A DNA stretch of 64,000 nt, from assembly GCF_012584445.1 (NCBI RefSeq), contig NZ_JABAHI010000008.1:806001-870000 (forward strand). The letters run 5' to 3'. Of the stretch, positions 43,571 through 52,762 are shown in pieces; positions within the stretch are counted from its first letter, which is position 1; each line of letters opens with the position of its first letter. Origin of the DNA: Olsenella sp. KGMB02461. Its GTDB lineage: Bacteria; Actinomycetota; Coriobacteriia; Coriobacteriales; Atopobiaceae. The position numbers and the translations under genes were made by a program. Under the pieces are notes generated by a model, which worked only from the letters and a program-made list of their open reading frames with translations, was not told the origin of the DNA and searched no databases.

Positions 43571-43960
43571 CTACTTGGAGACCTCTGCCTTCCAGAGGCC
43601 ATGGAGGTTGCAATAGGCATACACAGTGCCATGCTCGAGATTCTTGCCGCAGAAGCGAACATGAGGGGCATCCTCAGGAGCAAGGCGCTTAATGGTGACG
43701 TCGCCGTTGTCGGCCACCAGAGCCACCCACTCGATAAGGTGCTCGGGCGTCATAGGATGGTCCACAGAGCCCACGTTGACCTCGATATGGTTGCCGTCCC
43801 AAGCAATCGAGGGCACGTGCTTCTCGGTAGCGGCATCCACGGAATCGGCCACCAAGAGCTCCATGGGCTCGCCGCAGCACTGAGGGGTCACGCCACCATC
43901 GACGATGGTGTAAAAAAGATTGCCGCAATGATTGCAGCGCCAAAACTTAACATCAGCCAT
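43571..43960 (-). CDS. dfx: Desulfoferrodoxin (superoxide reductase)
   Basis: 129 residues. The N-terminal desulforedoxin-type iron site has CNHCGN and CCGEPM. The C-terminal neelaredoxin domain keeps the Fe(His)4Cys ligands: HVPSI, HPMTPEHLIEW and CNLHGLW. It reduces superoxide to peroxide using rubredoxin-type donors, the typical oxygen defence of strict anaerobes. AAGGAG precedes the ATG. Monocistronic, with its own terminator. Confidence 0.95.
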   Translation of the reverse strand: MADVKFWRCNHCGNLFYTIVDGGVTPQCCGEPMELLVADSVDAATEKHVPSIAWDGNHIEVNVGSVDHPMTPEHLIEWVALVADNGDVTIKRLAPEDAPHVRFCGKNLEHGTVYAYCNLHGLWKAEVSK

Positions 43961-44132
43961 GATGTCTCCTTTCGAAGAAACGGCACAAGAGATCCTCCTG
44001 TGCTCTCATGTAGCTTACCTACCCAAAGCGTCAGATATTCGGTGGCAGAGGAGAAGCCAAAGAGTTCCACAAGTTGGCCAAAGGGCAAAGGCTATGCCCA
44101 TGGCTCGCAACGAAGCGCGCCTCTTTTTGCCC

Positions 44133-46268
44133 CTAGCTCTTGGTGGCGGCCGGCAGCGGCTCGATGCGGTAGAGGGCCATGTCGCCCTCAGAGAGGACCA
44201 GCTTGAAGCCTGGGGTGTCAGGGGTTATGGACGCGATGCCCACCCAGTCATCCACTCGATTGCGGTCGTAGTCTGCATAGTTGGCGCCGTAGGGGCCCTT
44301 TGCAGAGAGTTGGAGCACGTATTTGGCATCCAAGTCTTTCACCGCCTGCTGTACCTGAGGATTTGTAGCGTATTCACTAAGATGCAAACGAATGGCCTGG
44401 CTCTGTGCCGAATCTTCGCCGGTGATCTCTCGCTTATAGAGGACATTCACGCCATCCACCGGGTAAGCATACATAGAGCCATCGAGAGGGATATTGAGGA
44501 TCAGGTCCTTCGTACCTGTGACACGCTTCACCTGTTGCATGAACCACGCATCGTTTTGGTTATAGAACATTGATACAGCTGGATCCGACACCCACTGCAG
44601 CTCCCTTTCCTGCCAGGCAAAGGCGCCCCCAGGCAGATCTCTCGAAGGGCCCAAATAGATATGGTTCTCATCCTTTGGATACTCGCTGATGGCAAGGGCT
44701 TCCCCATAGTTGCCTGCCGCAAAAAGGATGCATACCACCAGTGCCACCTTGGGAAGAAGGGTTTTCCGCACCCCCCTTTCAGTGGTCCGGTCTCGGATTG
44801 CAGTTATGACCTTGATAAAGCCGCGATAGATGGCATACAGGCCAAAGGCGGCTACCACCGACGCCCAAAGACCCACCAGCGCAGCCGTTCTGTCTGGATC
44901 GGTGTAGAAGAAGCCCGCAAACACCTTCTTGATGTCCGCCGTTCCCGCCGCATTCGCAAAGAATATTGTGACTAGTGCCCCGTAGGCGAGAGCAATCCAA
45001 CCTGTGCCTCTATGGGTGACGCACCAGATAAAGCCGACAAGCACCACCGCCGCAAGCACAGGTTGAGCCACCTCGATCCTCAACCCCAAAAGAGCCACTT
45101 GTTTGAGCGCCTCCGGCACGGGGATCGTCCACTCCCAAAGAAAGCCTACCGTAGCGGCAAAGACGGGAGAGAGAAGGCAGGCAGTCCAAATGCCGAGGCA
45201 AAGGGCGATCACTCCAGCCTCCAAGCCGAGGAATTTCAAGAGTGACGAGGGCTTTTGGGGGAGGCTTCTTCCCCAAGCAGGGATAAGGCTGCCTATCGCG
45301 TAGCAGCCGCCTATCACACCGCTGGCAATGGCTGCATTGGGATGCAGATCAACGAGCCCTATCAGAGAAACAAAGAAGAGCGCCAGCGTCGCCCTATTGA
45401 GCTCTAGCTTGAAGGAGCCGTCTTCAGTCTTGGAGTGCACCGCTGACACCAGAAGGCACACCACGAGAGGAACAAGGCAAAAGGCCACCACATTGGGGTA
45501 GTTCTGATGGATCACCAGCGCTCGCAGCGGAAAAGCATAGCTGGCCCCGCACGTGACAGACCCGCATAGCAGAAGCTGTTTGTCGCTTCTGCTGATTTGA
45601 GAGAGAAGCACGCAGACTCCCAAAGGGAAGGCCACTGCGCAAAAGATCGCGTTCACTGCGTTTTGGGCCACCAAGATGGGCGCCACCCCCGAAGCAAGAA
45701 TCAGAGCCGCGAGGTTGTGATAGGCCACAGGATAAAAGCCTGTATACGCCGAGACGCCCGAAGTGCCGTCAGAGAATGGCGCTTGATTTGCACGCACGTT
45801 GGACCCATACATCATGGAGTGCACAGGGGAAGTCGTAGCGCCGTCAACCATGGCCTTTATGCGAGTGAGATGGGCAGAGTTGTCGTTATATTGCAAGAAC
45901 CAGTCAAAGCCGCCAGCATTATTGAGAAATAGCCCCACGAACAACAGGGTCCCAAAAACCGCATAGAGCGCCATTATCGGCAAAGAAGGCTCTAGGATCT
46001 CGATGCTCCATGGATGTGCCTTTCTGATCAAGAAGATCGCAGCACTTACCACCAGCGCAAGCCCCAGCACCCCCGCTGCAAGCGGGGCCACGCCATCTAT
46101 AGAGGCAAATCCCAGAAAAAGGCTGACAACAAAGTAGAAGAAGACAGAGGGCCCCGGGGCAAGACAGAGGGCTGCACGATATCCCACTCCGCTTGCAACA
46201 CATAGGAGCAAGCCTGGAACCGCCAGCAGGCAAAGGCCCAAAAGAAATGCAAGGATGAACGACACCAC
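44133..46268 (-). CDS. DUF6541-like polytopic membrane protein
   Basis: 711 residues with about 13 membrane helices followed by a ~180-residue extracytoplasmic C-terminal domain. The layout and the loop after helix 4 (GFDWFLQYNDNSAHLTRIKAMVDG) match the actinobacterial DUF6541 group, which resembles GT-C glycosyltransferases; the DN pair may be the catalytic acid region. GTG 46268 has AAAGGA 7 bases upstream and is 3 bases after the acyltransferase stop, so the two are coupled. A role in cell-envelope glycan assembly is inferred. Confidence 0.75.
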   Translation of the reverse strand: MVSFILAFLLGLCLLAVPGLLLCVASGVGYRAALCLAPGPSVFFYFVVSLFLGFASIDGVAPLAAGVLGLALVVSAAIFLIRKAHPWSIEILEPSLPIMALYAVFGTLLFVGLFLNNAGGFDWFLQYNDNSAHLTRIKAMVDGATTSPVHSMMYGSNVRANQAPFSDGTSGVSAYTGFYPVAYHNLAALILASGVAPILVAQNAVNAIFCAVAFPLGVCVLLSQISRSDKQLLLCGSVTCGASYAFPLRALVIHQNYPNVVAFCLVPLVVCLLVSAVHSKTEDGSFKLELNRATLALFFVSLIGLVDLHPNAAIASGVIGGCYAIGSLIPAWGRSLPQKPSSLLKFLGLEAGVIALCLGIWTACLLSPVFAATVGFLWEWTIPVPEALKQVALLGLRIEVAQPVLAAVVLVGFIWCVTHRGTGWIALAYGALVTIFFANAAGTADIKKVFAGFFYTDPDRTAALVGLWASVVAAFGLYAIYRGFIKVITAIRDRTTERGVRKTLLPKVALVVCILFAAGNYGEALAISEYPKDENHIYLGPSRDLPGGAFAWQERELQWVSDPAVSMFYNQNDAWFMQQVKRVTGTKDLILNIPLDGSMYAYPVDGVNVLYKREITGEDSAQSQAIRLHLSEYATNPQVQQAVKDLDAKYVLQLSAKGPYGANYADYDRNRVDDWVGIASITPDTPGFKLVLSEGDMALYRIEPLPAATKS

Positions 46269-46271
46269 GAA

Positions 46272-47375
46272 CTATTCCTTTCTCAGGACAACCTGTTTAA
46301 GGCGCCCCCAGAGCTCGCACCAAATCAAAGAGACGGCCAGTGCCACGAAGAAGACCACAAGGCCTCGCACGACCGTGTTTTGCAGCCATTGATAATGGGG
46401 CCAATAGAGCCTAAGGCCAATCCAATTGATGATAGGCATTTGAATGAGATAGACGCCCAGAGAGGCTCCCGACACTTTTGCCAGCACTCGCTGGGAACCC
46501 TCCTTCAGGCTTTGCAGGCGAGGCTCAAGAGCTTGGGCACACAAGAATACGGCGGCAGCTTGAACCATGCAGAAGGGAGAGTTGACAGAAATCCAATAGG
46601 GGTTGTACTCGGCGGGAACTGCATCGAACCCAATAAAGCCGTTAGATCCTGCAGAGACGGCAGCCATTGCCGCTGTCGCTGCCAGATAAAGCAGGAGCAT
46701 GGGCCACCAAGATATAGAGACTCCCCCAGAACGTTTCAGGTAACGGGCAAGATAGAAACCGCCAACATAGTAGAGAAGGGCCACATTGGCAAAAGCCGCC
46801 CAGCCAAAGAGCGGATCTAAATAGGAGCGGTCAAAACCCAGTGCCGCTGCCAACGGAATGAGCACAGAGGCCAACAGGGAACATCCCATGATGTACTCAA
46901 GTAACTGTTTGCGCTGAGCCGCAAGCGACAAGAGAGGGGTAAGCATATAGAGGTAGATGATGGTATATAGAAACCAGTAGGTGTCGTTGATGGTGTTTGA
47001 AAGCAGTCCCTTTATAAAGCCTTTGAAGGTGAGCGTTGCATTTTCTGCGCCCCAGAAGCTCGAAGGAAAAAGGCCGTAGAGCAAATAGCACACCGCACTG
47101 CCAAACAGCAGCACCACCCCTACACGCTTAACGCGCTTGATGAAGAACGTTTTGGTGTCGTATTTGGATCGATAGTCCAAAAGGTTCATCCCGCTCACCG
47201 CAAAAAAGACGGGCACTGCAAAGATGAAAGCCGCCTGCAAAAAGAACGAGGCGAACCACTTTGGGTCCCCTCCCCCTTGAGGAGCGAACACATCAAGGGA
47301 CACGTGGAGCATCACCACTGCAAAGGCAGCGAGAATGTTCAACCCATATACAAACACGAGACGCTTCTTGGCCAT
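46272..47375 (-). CDS. Acyltransferase family 3 membrane protein
   Basis: 367 residues from ATG 47375 (AGGA upstream); ATG 47471 would add 32 residues without similarity. About ten membrane helices; helix 1 carries NILAAFAVVMLHVS with the conserved His, and PVFFAVSGMNLLDY follows, as in OatA/WecH-type O-acetyltransferases. It probably acetylates a surface glycan made with the adjacent DUF6541 protein. Substrate unknown. Confidence 0.85.
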   Translation of the reverse strand: MAKKRLVFVYGLNILAAFAVVMLHVSLDVFAPQGGGDPKWFASFFLQAAFIFAVPVFFAVSGMNLLDYRSKYDTKTFFIKRVKRVGVVLLFGSAVCYLLYGLFPSSFWGAENATLTFKGFIKGLLSNTINDTYWFLYTIIYLYMLTPLLSLAAQRKQLLEYIMGCSLLASVLIPLAAALGFDRSYLDPLFGWAAFANVALLYYVGGFYLARYLKRSGGVSISWWPMLLLYLAATAAMAAVSAGSNGFIGFDAVPAEYNPYWISVNSPFCMVQAAAVFLCAQALEPRLQSLKEGSQRVLAKVSGASLGVYLIQMPIINWIGLRLYWPHYQWLQNTVVRGLVVFFVALAVSLIWCELWGRLKQVVLRKE

Positions 47376-47495
47376 GAGGTCCTGCATTTCTACCGTTTCA
47401 CGCCCCTTGAAAACGCGGGCGCTCCTGATCTGCGCAGCCGAGAAGAGAGCCTCGCTGCAGCGGTGAGACATATTACCTGAGACAGATGAACAGTC

Positions 47496-48944
47496 TTAGA
47501 TTAGCCCCACCATAGAACAGATGCCCACAATTGCGGCGATCACGATGATTACTGCAAGACATGCCTCGCTTTTGGTAAACACTTGCTCTTTTCGGCGCGC
47601 CCAAAGATAGATGGGAAACCCTATGACAAAGATGGTGCACGCGACCACAAGCAGCTCGATATTGGCCTCATAAATGAGATAGCAAGAGAACAAGGTGGCT
47701 GCCAAGCCAAAGGCAAGCCCGGTAGAACGGCGGACGCAAGAGGACCAGGGGCCATGCAAGGCCAGCTTGAATAGGTAGAGGCTGCACACCAAATAGCACG
47801 GCATGGCCATCACGGCAGTGATGTTTACCATAGCCTGCCAAGCGTTGCCTTGCACAAAGTGAGCCAGCACAATAAGGCCCTGCACCACCAACGTGGTGGC
47901 CAAGAGCGACGGCACCGGGGCGCCAACACGGTTCTCTTTGCAAAACACTTGGGGAAAGACCTGATCTTTTGCGGCATAGAACGGCATCTGGCCCAGCATT
48001 ACCGTCCACACAAGCCAGGCAGACAGCACAGAGATCACGATGCCCACGTTCACCAGCACGGCGCCCCAAAGACCAAAATGCGAGGCAAGCAGTGCTGCCA
48101 TCGAGGGATTGGCCATAGCGCCGATCTCATCTTGCGTGAACGAGCCATAAGGAACGATAGATACCAATACATAGAGCACCAGGGTGACCGTAAAGCCGAT
48201 CATGGTGGCGCGCGACACTGCCTTGGCATTGACCGCCTCGCCAGAAACCACCACGGCACCCTCGATGCCTATGAAAAGGAAGAGGGTGATCATCATGGTG
48301 CTTCCTACTTGATCGAAGAACTGCGCGCGCTCGAGGGTGGCCGCCCCCTGGCTTCCCAGAGCATGCTGGGCAAAGAAGTCACCGGAAAAACAAGAGCCCA
48401 TGAGCAGGATAAACAGGACGATAGGCACCACTTTGCCAATGGTGCCTATGGCGTTGATGATGGCAGTGCTCTGGGCTCCTCGACAGGCCAACACGAACAT
48501 GAGCCAGGTAATGCCTGAGGAGAGCCCAATGGAGGCCCAATTGGTGCCATCGCCAAAGACCCCCGGGAAGAACAGGTCCAAGGTGGAAGGCAGCAAGATG
48601 GCATAGACCACCATGGCGAAACAGTTGCAGATCCAATAGCCATAGGCCACCAGGAAGCCCATGAAGCGGCCGAAGCCTTTCTCGGCATAGGAATAAATGC
48701 CGTTTTTTAGCTCGGGCTTTTCGATCGAGAGGATCCTAAAGACATTGGCCAAGCAAAGCATGCCTAGGCCGGTGACGATCCATGCAAACAGCACGGCGAC
48801 GGCGCTTGCACCCTGCGCCACAGATTGAGGCAGGTTGTAAACGCCGCCGCCCAACATGGCTGAAATGACAAGGCACACCAGGCCGAAGAGTCCCACTCGT
48901 TTGGGCTGAGCAGGCGTCTTCGCCCGGGAGTCATTTGAAGCCAC
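47496..48944 (-). CDS. Basic amino acid/polyamine antiporter, APC superfamily
   Basis: About 482 residues and 12-13 membrane helices. VISAMLGGGVYNLP in helix 1 is the G-x-G substrate loop of the arginine:ornithine (ArcD/AdiC-like) antiporters. GIEGAVVVSGEAVN and KNGIYSYAEKGFG are also characteristic. It resembles the transporter at 55787-57256 closely. GTG 48944 has TGGAG 6 bases upstream and is preferred over GTG 48956. It follows the next APC gene directly. Confidence 0.9.
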   Translation of the reverse strand: MASNDSRAKTPAQPKRVGLFGLVCLVISAMLGGGVYNLPQSVAQGASAVAVLFAWIVTGLGMLCLANVFRILSIEKPELKNGIYSYAEKGFGRFMGFLVAYGYWICNCFAMVVYAILLPSTLDLFFPGVFGDGTNWASIGLSSGITWLMFVLACRGAQSTAIINAIGTIGKVVPIVLFILLMGSCFSGDFFAQHALGSQGAATLERAQFFDQVGSTMMITLFLFIGIEGAVVVSGEAVNAKAVSRATMIGFTVTLVLYVLVSIVPYGSFTQDEIGAMANPSMAALLASHFGLWGAVLVNVGIVISVLSAWLVWTVMLGQMPFYAAKDQVFPQVFCKENRVGAPVPSLLATTLVVQGLIVLAHFVQGNAWQAMVNITAVMAMPCYLVCSLYLFKLALHGPWSSCVRRSTGLAFGLAATLFSCYLIYEANIELLVVACTIFVIGFPIYLWARRKEQVFTKSEACLAVIIVIAAIVGICSMVGLI

Positions 48945-48955
48945 AGCTATCTCCA

Positions 48956-50437
48956 CTAACTAAAGTCGATCTCGTGCTTGAAGATCCTCGTTTGGATGAG
49001 GTAATAGATTACACCGATAAGCACCCAACCCCATCCGATGAGAGCGATGTCGAAGTCGATAGAGAAGAAGATGGCACCGGTGACCAGGGCGCCCAATACC
49101 GGGAAGACAAGCGAGCGCAGAACAGGAAGCTTTGTCTTCTTGCGGATAAAGGCGTACCAGATCACGCAGAGATTAAGCAGGCAGTAGGTGGACAGCGCGC
49201 CAAAATTGGAAAGCTTGGCCACCTGGGTCATGCCTAGCGGGATAAGGAACAGGAGCATCACCAAAGAGAGGCCGCAGACAAAGAGGGTGGCTACCTGAGG
49301 GACGCCGGTCTTCTTATCCATGATGCCCAGCTCCTTGGGAAGGGCGCCCGAACGGCTCATGACGTAAAGCACGCGCGAGATGGAGGTGGTGGCAGTAAGG
49401 CCGGTAAAGGCGCCCAGGGCGATGGCATTGGCCACTGCGCACACTACGCCAAACCAGGGGCCTCCTACCGCGCCAGCCAGAAGATAGAAGCCCGTGTTCT
49501 CATGACCTGCCATGATGGAGCCGGTGGGGTCTACCCAGGTGGCCACGAGGCACATGCCCACGAACATGCATGCCAAGATGATCACGATGAGGAGCATGGA
49601 ATGGGCAGGGCCCTTCTTGGGGTCCTTGGCCTCCTCGGTGAGGGTGGCCACGCAGCCGAAGCCCACAAAGGACATGGCGCCCAGCGAGACAGAGCCCATC
49701 ATGCCGCTGAAGCTGAACTTCTGGGGGTTGAAGAGCGCAGTGAGGCTAAATCCCGAGGTCTCAGGATGTTGGAAGATGTAGACCAGGCCAAAGACGATGA
49801 ACATGGCGAAGACCACGATCTCGCAGATGAGCGCGATCTTCTCTACCTTGATGGCATTGTTGAGGCTGCGGATGGACAGGAACGTGACAAACGCCAAGAA
49901 CAGCAAGCACCATCCCCACACCGGCACCTGGGGCACGTATTGGTTAAGCGCCTGGCCCGCCTGGATGAACATGAGGTCGGGGGTGACCAAATACTGCAGC
50001 AACATGAGCCAACCCGCCACAAAGCCCACCGCCGGAGCCATGGTCTGAGAGGCATAGGTGTAGATGGAGCCCGAAGAGGGGAAGAGCGGGATCATCACGC
50101 CAAAGGAGAACACCGTGAAGAGCATGCCCACTGCGCCGATGAGGTAGGACAGGGCCGGCATGCCGCCGGACATCTGGAAGATGGAGGCATAGAGGGCGAA
50201 AGGTGCGATGGGCACCATCATGATCATGCCGTAGGAGACCATGTCCTTCACGGTGAGCTTGCCGGACAGCTCTTTTTTAGAAGGCGTGGTGGGAGGCTTG
50301 CCGCCTGCCGTCTCTGCATCGTGGTGATATTTGAGCCCCCGCTCAGAGGGGGTTGCAGCTACCTGTTGCGGGGCAGCCGCCGCGGGCGACGCCTTCGCGG
50401 TGGCGGAAGGCTGAGACCCTAAATCGCTCTGTGTCAT
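48956..50437 (-). CDS. APC-superfamily amino acid/amine permease
   Basis: 493 residues. An unusual polar ~58-residue N-terminus rich in Ala, Pro and Lys precedes 12 membrane helices (GMIMMVPIAPFALYASIF; FPSSGSIYTYASQTMAP). The core is closest to the putrescine importer (PuuP) or YhdG-like group. Substrate is an amino acid or polyamine. The short spacing to its neighbours on both sides suggests one transcript with the antiporter genes. Confidence 0.88.
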   Translation of the reverse strand: MTQSDLGSQPSATAKASPAAAAPQQVAATPSERGLKYHHDAETAGGKPPTTPSKKELSGKLTVKDMVSYGMIMMVPIAPFALYASIFQMSGGMPALSYLIGAVGMLFTVFSFGVMIPLFPSSGSIYTYASQTMAPAVGFVAGWLMLLQYLVTPDLMFIQAGQALNQYVPQVPVWGWCLLFLAFVTFLSIRSLNNAIKVEKIALICEIVVFAMFIVFGLVYIFQHPETSGFSLTALFNPQKFSFSGMMGSVSLGAMSFVGFGCVATLTEEAKDPKKGPAHSMLLIVIILACMFVGMCLVATWVDPTGSIMAGHENTGFYLLAGAVGGPWFGVVCAVANAIALGAFTGLTATTSISRVLYVMSRSGALPKELGIMDKKTGVPQVATLFVCGLSLVMLLFLIPLGMTQVAKLSNFGALSTYCLLNLCVIWYAFIRKKTKLPVLRSLVFPVLGALVTGAIFFSIDFDIALIGWGWVLIGVIYYLIQTRIFKHEIDFS

Positions 50438-50487
50438 AGAGCCCTGCTTTCATTGGACAGAATCGAGTACTGACAATCCGATAGACG

Positions 50488-52695
50488 CTACTTCCCAGTG
50501 GAGGATGGGGCGCTGCCGGAAGCCGAGGGATCTTTCTGAGCGCCATCGGCGCTCTTATCGGCAGCCTTAGATGCCTCTTGCTCGGCAGCCAGCGCCTCTT
50601 TGGCGGCGCGCTCGGCCGAGGCCAACTGGGAGTCTGCCTGGATGCGGTTCTTCTCGGCTTGGATACGCACCTCTGCCTGAGCGGCAGCAGACTGAGCCGA
50701 GGCCAAGGCAGCTTCATCCTCCTTCTCGGCAGCCTGGGCAGCCCGCGCGTCGGCGGCGGGGTCCTGAGGCACCGACTCTTGAGCCACCATATCGGCCGGG
50801 GCGGCAGGGACATCGGGAGCCTGCTTGACGGCCACCTCGCTGGACGGGGTCGCAGCCTCCTCTTTGAGCCCCGCATCGGCAGAGGTGCCGATCTTTGCCG
50901 CCTTGGAGATCTGAGGCGGCTGGCTTAGCGGGATGCCTCCGCCAGCGACGCCGGCAGCATCGGCCGCAGGCTTCACGGGGTGATTGAGGGCTGCAGGGTC
51001 ATCGTCGGGGACAGTGCCCTTTTGCGCCGCTTTGATGGCTGCCTCAGGCAGCTGCTCGTTGGGATTCCAGAGCTTCTTGATGGGCATGCCCATGGGGTTC
51101 TGGCCGTCGGCCAGCATGTCGGAGGGAACGTTGGACAGCACTTTCTGGGGCTTCTTGAGACCCTCGACCTCCCAGGTGAAGGGAGCGAATTGATTGGACG
51201 CGTCCACCCAGTCATGCTTGCGGGAAGCGCGATAGATGGCAAAGCACACGCCAAGCACCACGACGATGAGCGCCAGGATGACGCCCACGTAAATGGCGGG
51301 GCTGCCCACCTCTTGGGAGACCTGGGCGGGAGGAATGATGGCCAGCACGATGCCAAAGACGCAGGCAGCTAATCCAAGGCCCGCCACCAGGTAGGCGCCT
51401 ACCTTGCCACCGGGCACCTTGAAGCCGCGGGGACGGTTGGGCTGGTCGCGGCGGAGCCTCAGGAAAGACACGAACATGAGCACGTAATAGAGCATGTAGA
51501 GGATGGTGATGGCCTGGGTGATCAGGATCACGAAGCCCTCGATGTTGGGGATGAGGAAGCACAGGAACGCGATGACGGTCATGAATGCCATCTGCAGGTA
51601 CATCAAGCGGCTAGGCATGCCATGCTTGTTGTTGGACTGCAGGGCCTTGGGCAAAAAGCCCGAGCGGCCAGCCTGGCCAAGCATATAGGAAGGGCCGGCC
51701 ATGTTGGTGACCAGCGACGCCATGGAAGCGCCCAAGCCTGCCCACACGAACAGGACGTAAATCCAGGGCGCCCCGAAGCACTGGCCGAGGATCTTGTAGG
51801 TCTGGTTGAGGCCGTAGACCAGGTTCATTTGGGATTCGGGCGTCACGATGGCGATGACCAAAGTGCCTGCGATGAAGATGACGAGCGTAAGGATCATGCA
51901 GATGAAGATGGAGAGCGGGAACTCCTTTTGGGGGTTCTTGAGCTGCTTGATGTGCGCAGCGTTCATATCGATGCCTGCATAGGAGAAGAACACTCCGGCG
52001 GCCAGCGAGAGCGTGGAGAGCTTGATGCCGTCACGGAAGGGGTTGAACGCCTCGGGGCTCACTTCCACATTGGGGGTGTTGCCCTGAGCCAGCCACACAA
52101 CGCACATGACGATCATGAAGGCCAGAGGGATAAACGTGCCGATAAGCACGCCGTACTTGGTGATACGCGCGAAGGCCTTGACGCCCTTGGTGGAGATCCA
52201 GGTAAGGATCCAGTAGTAGGCCAGCCATGCCAGGATGATGAAGAACTGGAACTTGGGATGGTTCATGAAGTTGACAGCCCAGTCCCAATCGGGCGTAAAG
52301 AAGCCGATGGTGGTGGAGGCGGTGGCTACGCCGGATCCAAAGTTGATGGCCGTTTGGAACCACAAGACCAGAAGGCAGGTAAAGGCGAGCCCGGGGCCCA
52401 TGGCCTCGCCGACCCACCTAAAGATGCCGCCGCGCTGGCCCCAGCCGCTGGCGAGCTCGGCCGCCACAAGGCCTGTGGGCAGGAAGAAGACGATGGCGCC
52501 GATGATAAAGAGCGTCACAGAGGAAAGGCCGTAATAGGCCTGCTGCACGTCATTGGCCACCGAGCCAATGATGGTGACGTTCATCATGACCAGAGCCATG
52601 AGGGAGATATACTGACCGGATTTATTGGGCTTGGGCGCAGCCGTGACCGCCTTGGAGTGCCCCGCCACCTTATCGAGATGATGGTGTCCGAACAT
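50488..52695 (-). CDS. GadC-like glutamate/GABA-type antiporter with long C-terminal tail
   Basis: 735 residues. The first ~500 form 12 helices like GadC/YjeM transporters (LPTGLVAAELASGWGQRGGIFRW; FFSYAGIDMNAAHIKQLKNP). The last ~230 are soluble: a partly conserved segment (KHDWVDASNQFAPF) and then 150 residues of Ala, Glu, Gln, Lys and Pro with likely coiled coil (about 650-705). In E. coli GadC a short C-terminal plug closes the pore at neutral pH, so a regulatory role of this longer tail is conceivable. Hairpins lie in the 67-base gap to pepC. Confidence 0.88.
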   Translation of the reverse strand: MFGHHHLDKVAGHSKAVTAAPKPNKSGQYISLMALVMMNVTIIGSVANDVQQAYYGLSSVTLFIIGAIVFFLPTGLVAAELASGWGQRGGIFRWVGEAMGPGLAFTCLLVLWFQTAINFGSGVATASTTIGFFTPDWDWAVNFMNHPKFQFFIILAWLAYYWILTWISTKGVKAFARITKYGVLIGTFIPLAFMIVMCVVWLAQGNTPNVEVSPEAFNPFRDGIKLSTLSLAAGVFFSYAGIDMNAAHIKQLKNPQKEFPLSIFICMILTLVIFIAGTLVIAIVTPESQMNLVYGLNQTYKILGQCFGAPWIYVLFVWAGLGASMASLVTNMAGPSYMLGQAGRSGFLPKALQSNNKHGMPSRLMYLQMAFMTVIAFLCFLIPNIEGFVILITQAITILYMLYYVLMFVSFLRLRRDQPNRPRGFKVPGGKVGAYLVAGLGLAACVFGIVLAIIPPAQVSQEVGSPAIYVGVILALIVVVLGVCFAIYRASRKHDWVDASNQFAPFTWEVEGLKKPQKVLSNVPSDMLADGQNPMGMPIKKLWNPNEQLPEAAIKAAQKGTVPDDDPAALNHPVKPAADAAGVAGGGIPLSQPPQISKAAKIGTSADAGLKEEAATPSSEVAVKQAPDVPAAPADMVAQESVPQDPAADARAAQAAEKEDEAALASAQSAAAQAEVRIQAEKNRIQADSQLASAERAAKEALAAEQEASKAADKSADGAQKDPSASGSAPSSTGK

Positions 52696-52702
52696 CAGAG
52701 GA

Positions 52703-52752
52703 CCTTTCGTTTAAAGACACGAAAGGCGGAGGAGCCTCTTTGCCCCTCCGCC
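52703..52752 (-). terminator. Two overlapping hairpins between pepC and the GadC-like gene
   Basis: GGCGGAGG/CCTCCGCC (52725-52732 with 52745-52752) and CCTTTCGT/ACGAAAGG (52703-52710 with 52719-52726). The second includes the AAGG ribosome site of the GadC-like gene. They share bases at 52725-52726, so they may be alternative structures: attenuator or mRNA processing. No strong T-run. Confidence 0.45.
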
Positions 52753-52762
52753 CCACGAGGAG

